14,831 bases of DNA, taken from NCBI GenBank assembly GCA_030668505.1, contig DAOUTV010000015.1:1-14831 (forward strand), written 5' to 3'. This document shows, piece after piece, positions 14,213 to 14,831 of this stretch; the first letter of the stretch is position 1; each line of letters begins with the position of its first letter. A program made the position numbers and the translations under genes. The stretch is from Desulfobacterales bacterium. GTDB taxonomy: Bacteria > Desulfobacterota > Desulfobacteria > Desulfobacterales > C00003060. Below the pieces are notes generated by a model. It saw nothing but the letters and a program-made list of their open reading frames with translations, was not told the DNA's origin and did no database searches.

Positions 14213-14289
14213 TGCCTATGGTGAGCTAAAGTTGATCCGCTGTTTTCATTCCTGTTACTTTAGGCACTTTAGTTCACTTTAGCTCACTC
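14213..14289. repeat. Palindromic repeat, short third copy (tRNA-Trp-secE gap)
   Basis: The left arm 14213-14233 reads TGCCTATGGTGAGCTAAAGT plus T, close to the AGTGCCTAA/AGTGAGCTAA units of copies 1 and 2. The right arm 14257-14289 has TTTAGGCAC, TTTAGTTCAC, TTTAGCTCAC in inverted sense. The central 23 nt differ from the 43-nt core of the other copies, and the adjoining TTATT heptads are missing. Confidence 0.8.
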
Positions 14290-14301
14290 TTAACTGACTT
14301 T

Positions 14302-14378
14302 TGGCAGGCCAGGAGGGATTCGAACCCCCATCACCCGGATTTGGAGTCCGGTGCTCTAACCGTTAGAGCTACTGGCCC
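14302..14378 (-). tRNA. trpT: tRNA-Trp, anticodon CCA
   Basis: The minus strand folds into a full cloverleaf. The acceptor is GGGCCAG paired with CTGGCCT (one G-U pair), then U8-A9, the D arm GCTC/GAGC with a 9-nt loop, and the anticodon stem CCGGA/TCCGG with loop CTCCAAA giving anticodon CCA. A 5-nt variable loop and the T arm GGGGG-TTCGAAT-CCCTC follow. The discriminator is G and CCA is encoded (14302-14304). It lies between rpmG and secE and is probably cut from the shared transcript. Confidence 0.97.
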
Positions 14379-14385
14379 GCATTGT

Positions 14386-14522
14386 AGCTCAAAGCTTAAA
14401 GCTCAAAGGTAAAACAAACATCAAGCAAAAGAAATTAAGTCTATCAATCCTTTAATCGTAGACGCTATTTACTTGGAAAAGATCTTCCTGCCCTTTCAGC
14501 TTTGAGCTTTCAGCTTTGAGCT
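14386..14522. repeat. Inverted AGCTCAA/AGCTGAA heptad arms between rpmG and tRNA-Trp
   Basis: The left arm 14386-14410 (AGCTCAA, AGCTTAA, AGCTCAA, AGG) and the right arm 14491-14522 read inverted as AGCTCAA, AGCTGAA, AGCTCAA, AGCTGAA, AGG. About 80 nt of unique sequence separate them. The right arm begins at the last two bases of the rpmG stop codon. The arms could pair in the RNA, bringing the rpmG end next to the tRNA-Trp 5' side. Confidence 0.75.
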
Positions 14523-14670
14523 ATTTCGTCTCCTTGTGCAAAGTATGCGTCCGACAGAATCTACAGTATTTCTTGAACGCAAGCTTGCCCGGGGTTGCTC
14601 GCTTGTTCTTGGTAGTTGTATAATTCCGGCGTTTACACTCGCTACAGGCCAATGTGACAATGATTCTCAC
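14521..14670 (-). CDS. rpmG: 50S ribosomal protein L33 (four-cysteine form)
   Basis: L33 is a small 50S protein near the E site. The 49-aa product begins MRIIVTLACSECKRRNYTTT and ends YCRFCRTHTLHKETK. Cys9, Cys12, Cys36 and Cys39 form the two CxxC zinc knuckles of the zinc-binding type. The start is GTG at 14668-14670, with GGAGG about 7 nt upstream; the stop is TAG at 14521-14523. It lies only 11 nt after the tuf stop codon, so it is surely cotranscribed with tuf, an order (tuf-rpmG-tRNA-Trp-secE-nusG) common in bacteria. Confidence 0.96.
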   Translation of the reverse strand: MRIIVTLACSECKRRNYTTTKNKRATPGKLAFKKYCRFCRTHTLHKETK

Positions 14671-14681
14671 AACTCGCCTCC

Positions 14682-14831
14682 CTATTCCAAGATCTCGCTG
14701 ATGACGCCGGCTCCTACCGTGCGACCACCTTCACGGATGGCAAACCTGAGCTCTTTTTCCATGGCTATGGGGGTAATCAACTCTGCCTGTACCGTTACAT
14801 TATCCCCAGGCATCACCATCTCGGTGCCCTC
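14682..14831 (-). CDS. tuf: Elongation factor Tu, C-terminal part (runs off the window)
   Basis: These 49 codons plus a TAG stop (14682-14684) encode the end of EF-Tu domain III: EGTEMVMPGDNVTVQAELIT, then PIAMEKELRFAIREGGRTVG and AGVISEILE. This is the second tuf in the window and the one placed upstream of rpmG, tRNA-Trp and secE. Together with the str-operon copy at the left end, it shows that the genome has two tuf loci, as in many Gram-negative bacteria. The two fragments do not overlap, so their identity cannot be compared. Confidence 0.97.
   Translation of the reverse strand, partial: EGTEMVMPGDNVTVQAELITPIAMEKELRFAIREGGRTVGAGVISEILE

Overview
The window is a continuous stretch of translation and transcription genes, all read on the minus strand. 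In transcription order (right to left) it holds: tuf (3' end only), rpmG, tRNA-Trp, secE, nusG, rplK, rplA, rplJ, rplL, rpoB, rpoC, rpsL, rpsG, a shortened fusA remnant, and a second tuf (5' end only). It joins the bacterial tufB-secE-nusG-rplKAJL-rpoBC cluster to the str operon. Gene order and the character of RpoB, RpoC and NusG suggest a Gram-negative deltaproteobacterium (Desulfobacterota). This is inferred from recognised sequence style, not from a search. There is no transposase, CRISPR array or plasmid gene.

Right part (10.7-14.8 kb): the tuf 3' end is followed 11 nt later by rpmG (49 aa, GTG start), then tRNA-Trp(CCA) with an encoded CCA end. The translocase subunit secE, the elongation factor nusG and ribosomal proteins L11, L1, L10 and L7/L12 follow. 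Middle (1.8-10.5 kb): rpoB and rpoC lie 15 nt apart and encode the catalytic core of RNA polymerase. RpoC is long (1488 aa) because about 100 residues with the signature of a parvulin/PpiC peptidyl-prolyl isomerase are inserted in frame shortly after the active-site NADFDGD motif. Left part (0-1.6 kb): a promoter-like sequence downstream of rpoC precedes rpsL and rpsG. Then comes an 85-codon reading frame that joins the first ~59 residues of EF-G to its last ~26, with the middle missing, and finally the start of tuf.

Spacers: no gap without a gene exceeds about 265 nt. Most of those above 100 nt carry short-period (7-10 bp) degenerate tandem repeats, often as two inverted arms around a spacer. 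One composite element (GGTTATT-like heptads, then AGTGNNCTAA-like arms around a conserved 43-nt core) occurs both upstream of rpsG and upstream of rpoB. A shortened relative lies between tRNA-Trp and secE. The spacers of this normally compact operon therefore appear invaded by several families of short palindromic repeats.

The strongest leads are the isomerase domain inside RpoC, the internally deleted fusA, and the repeat families in the spacers.
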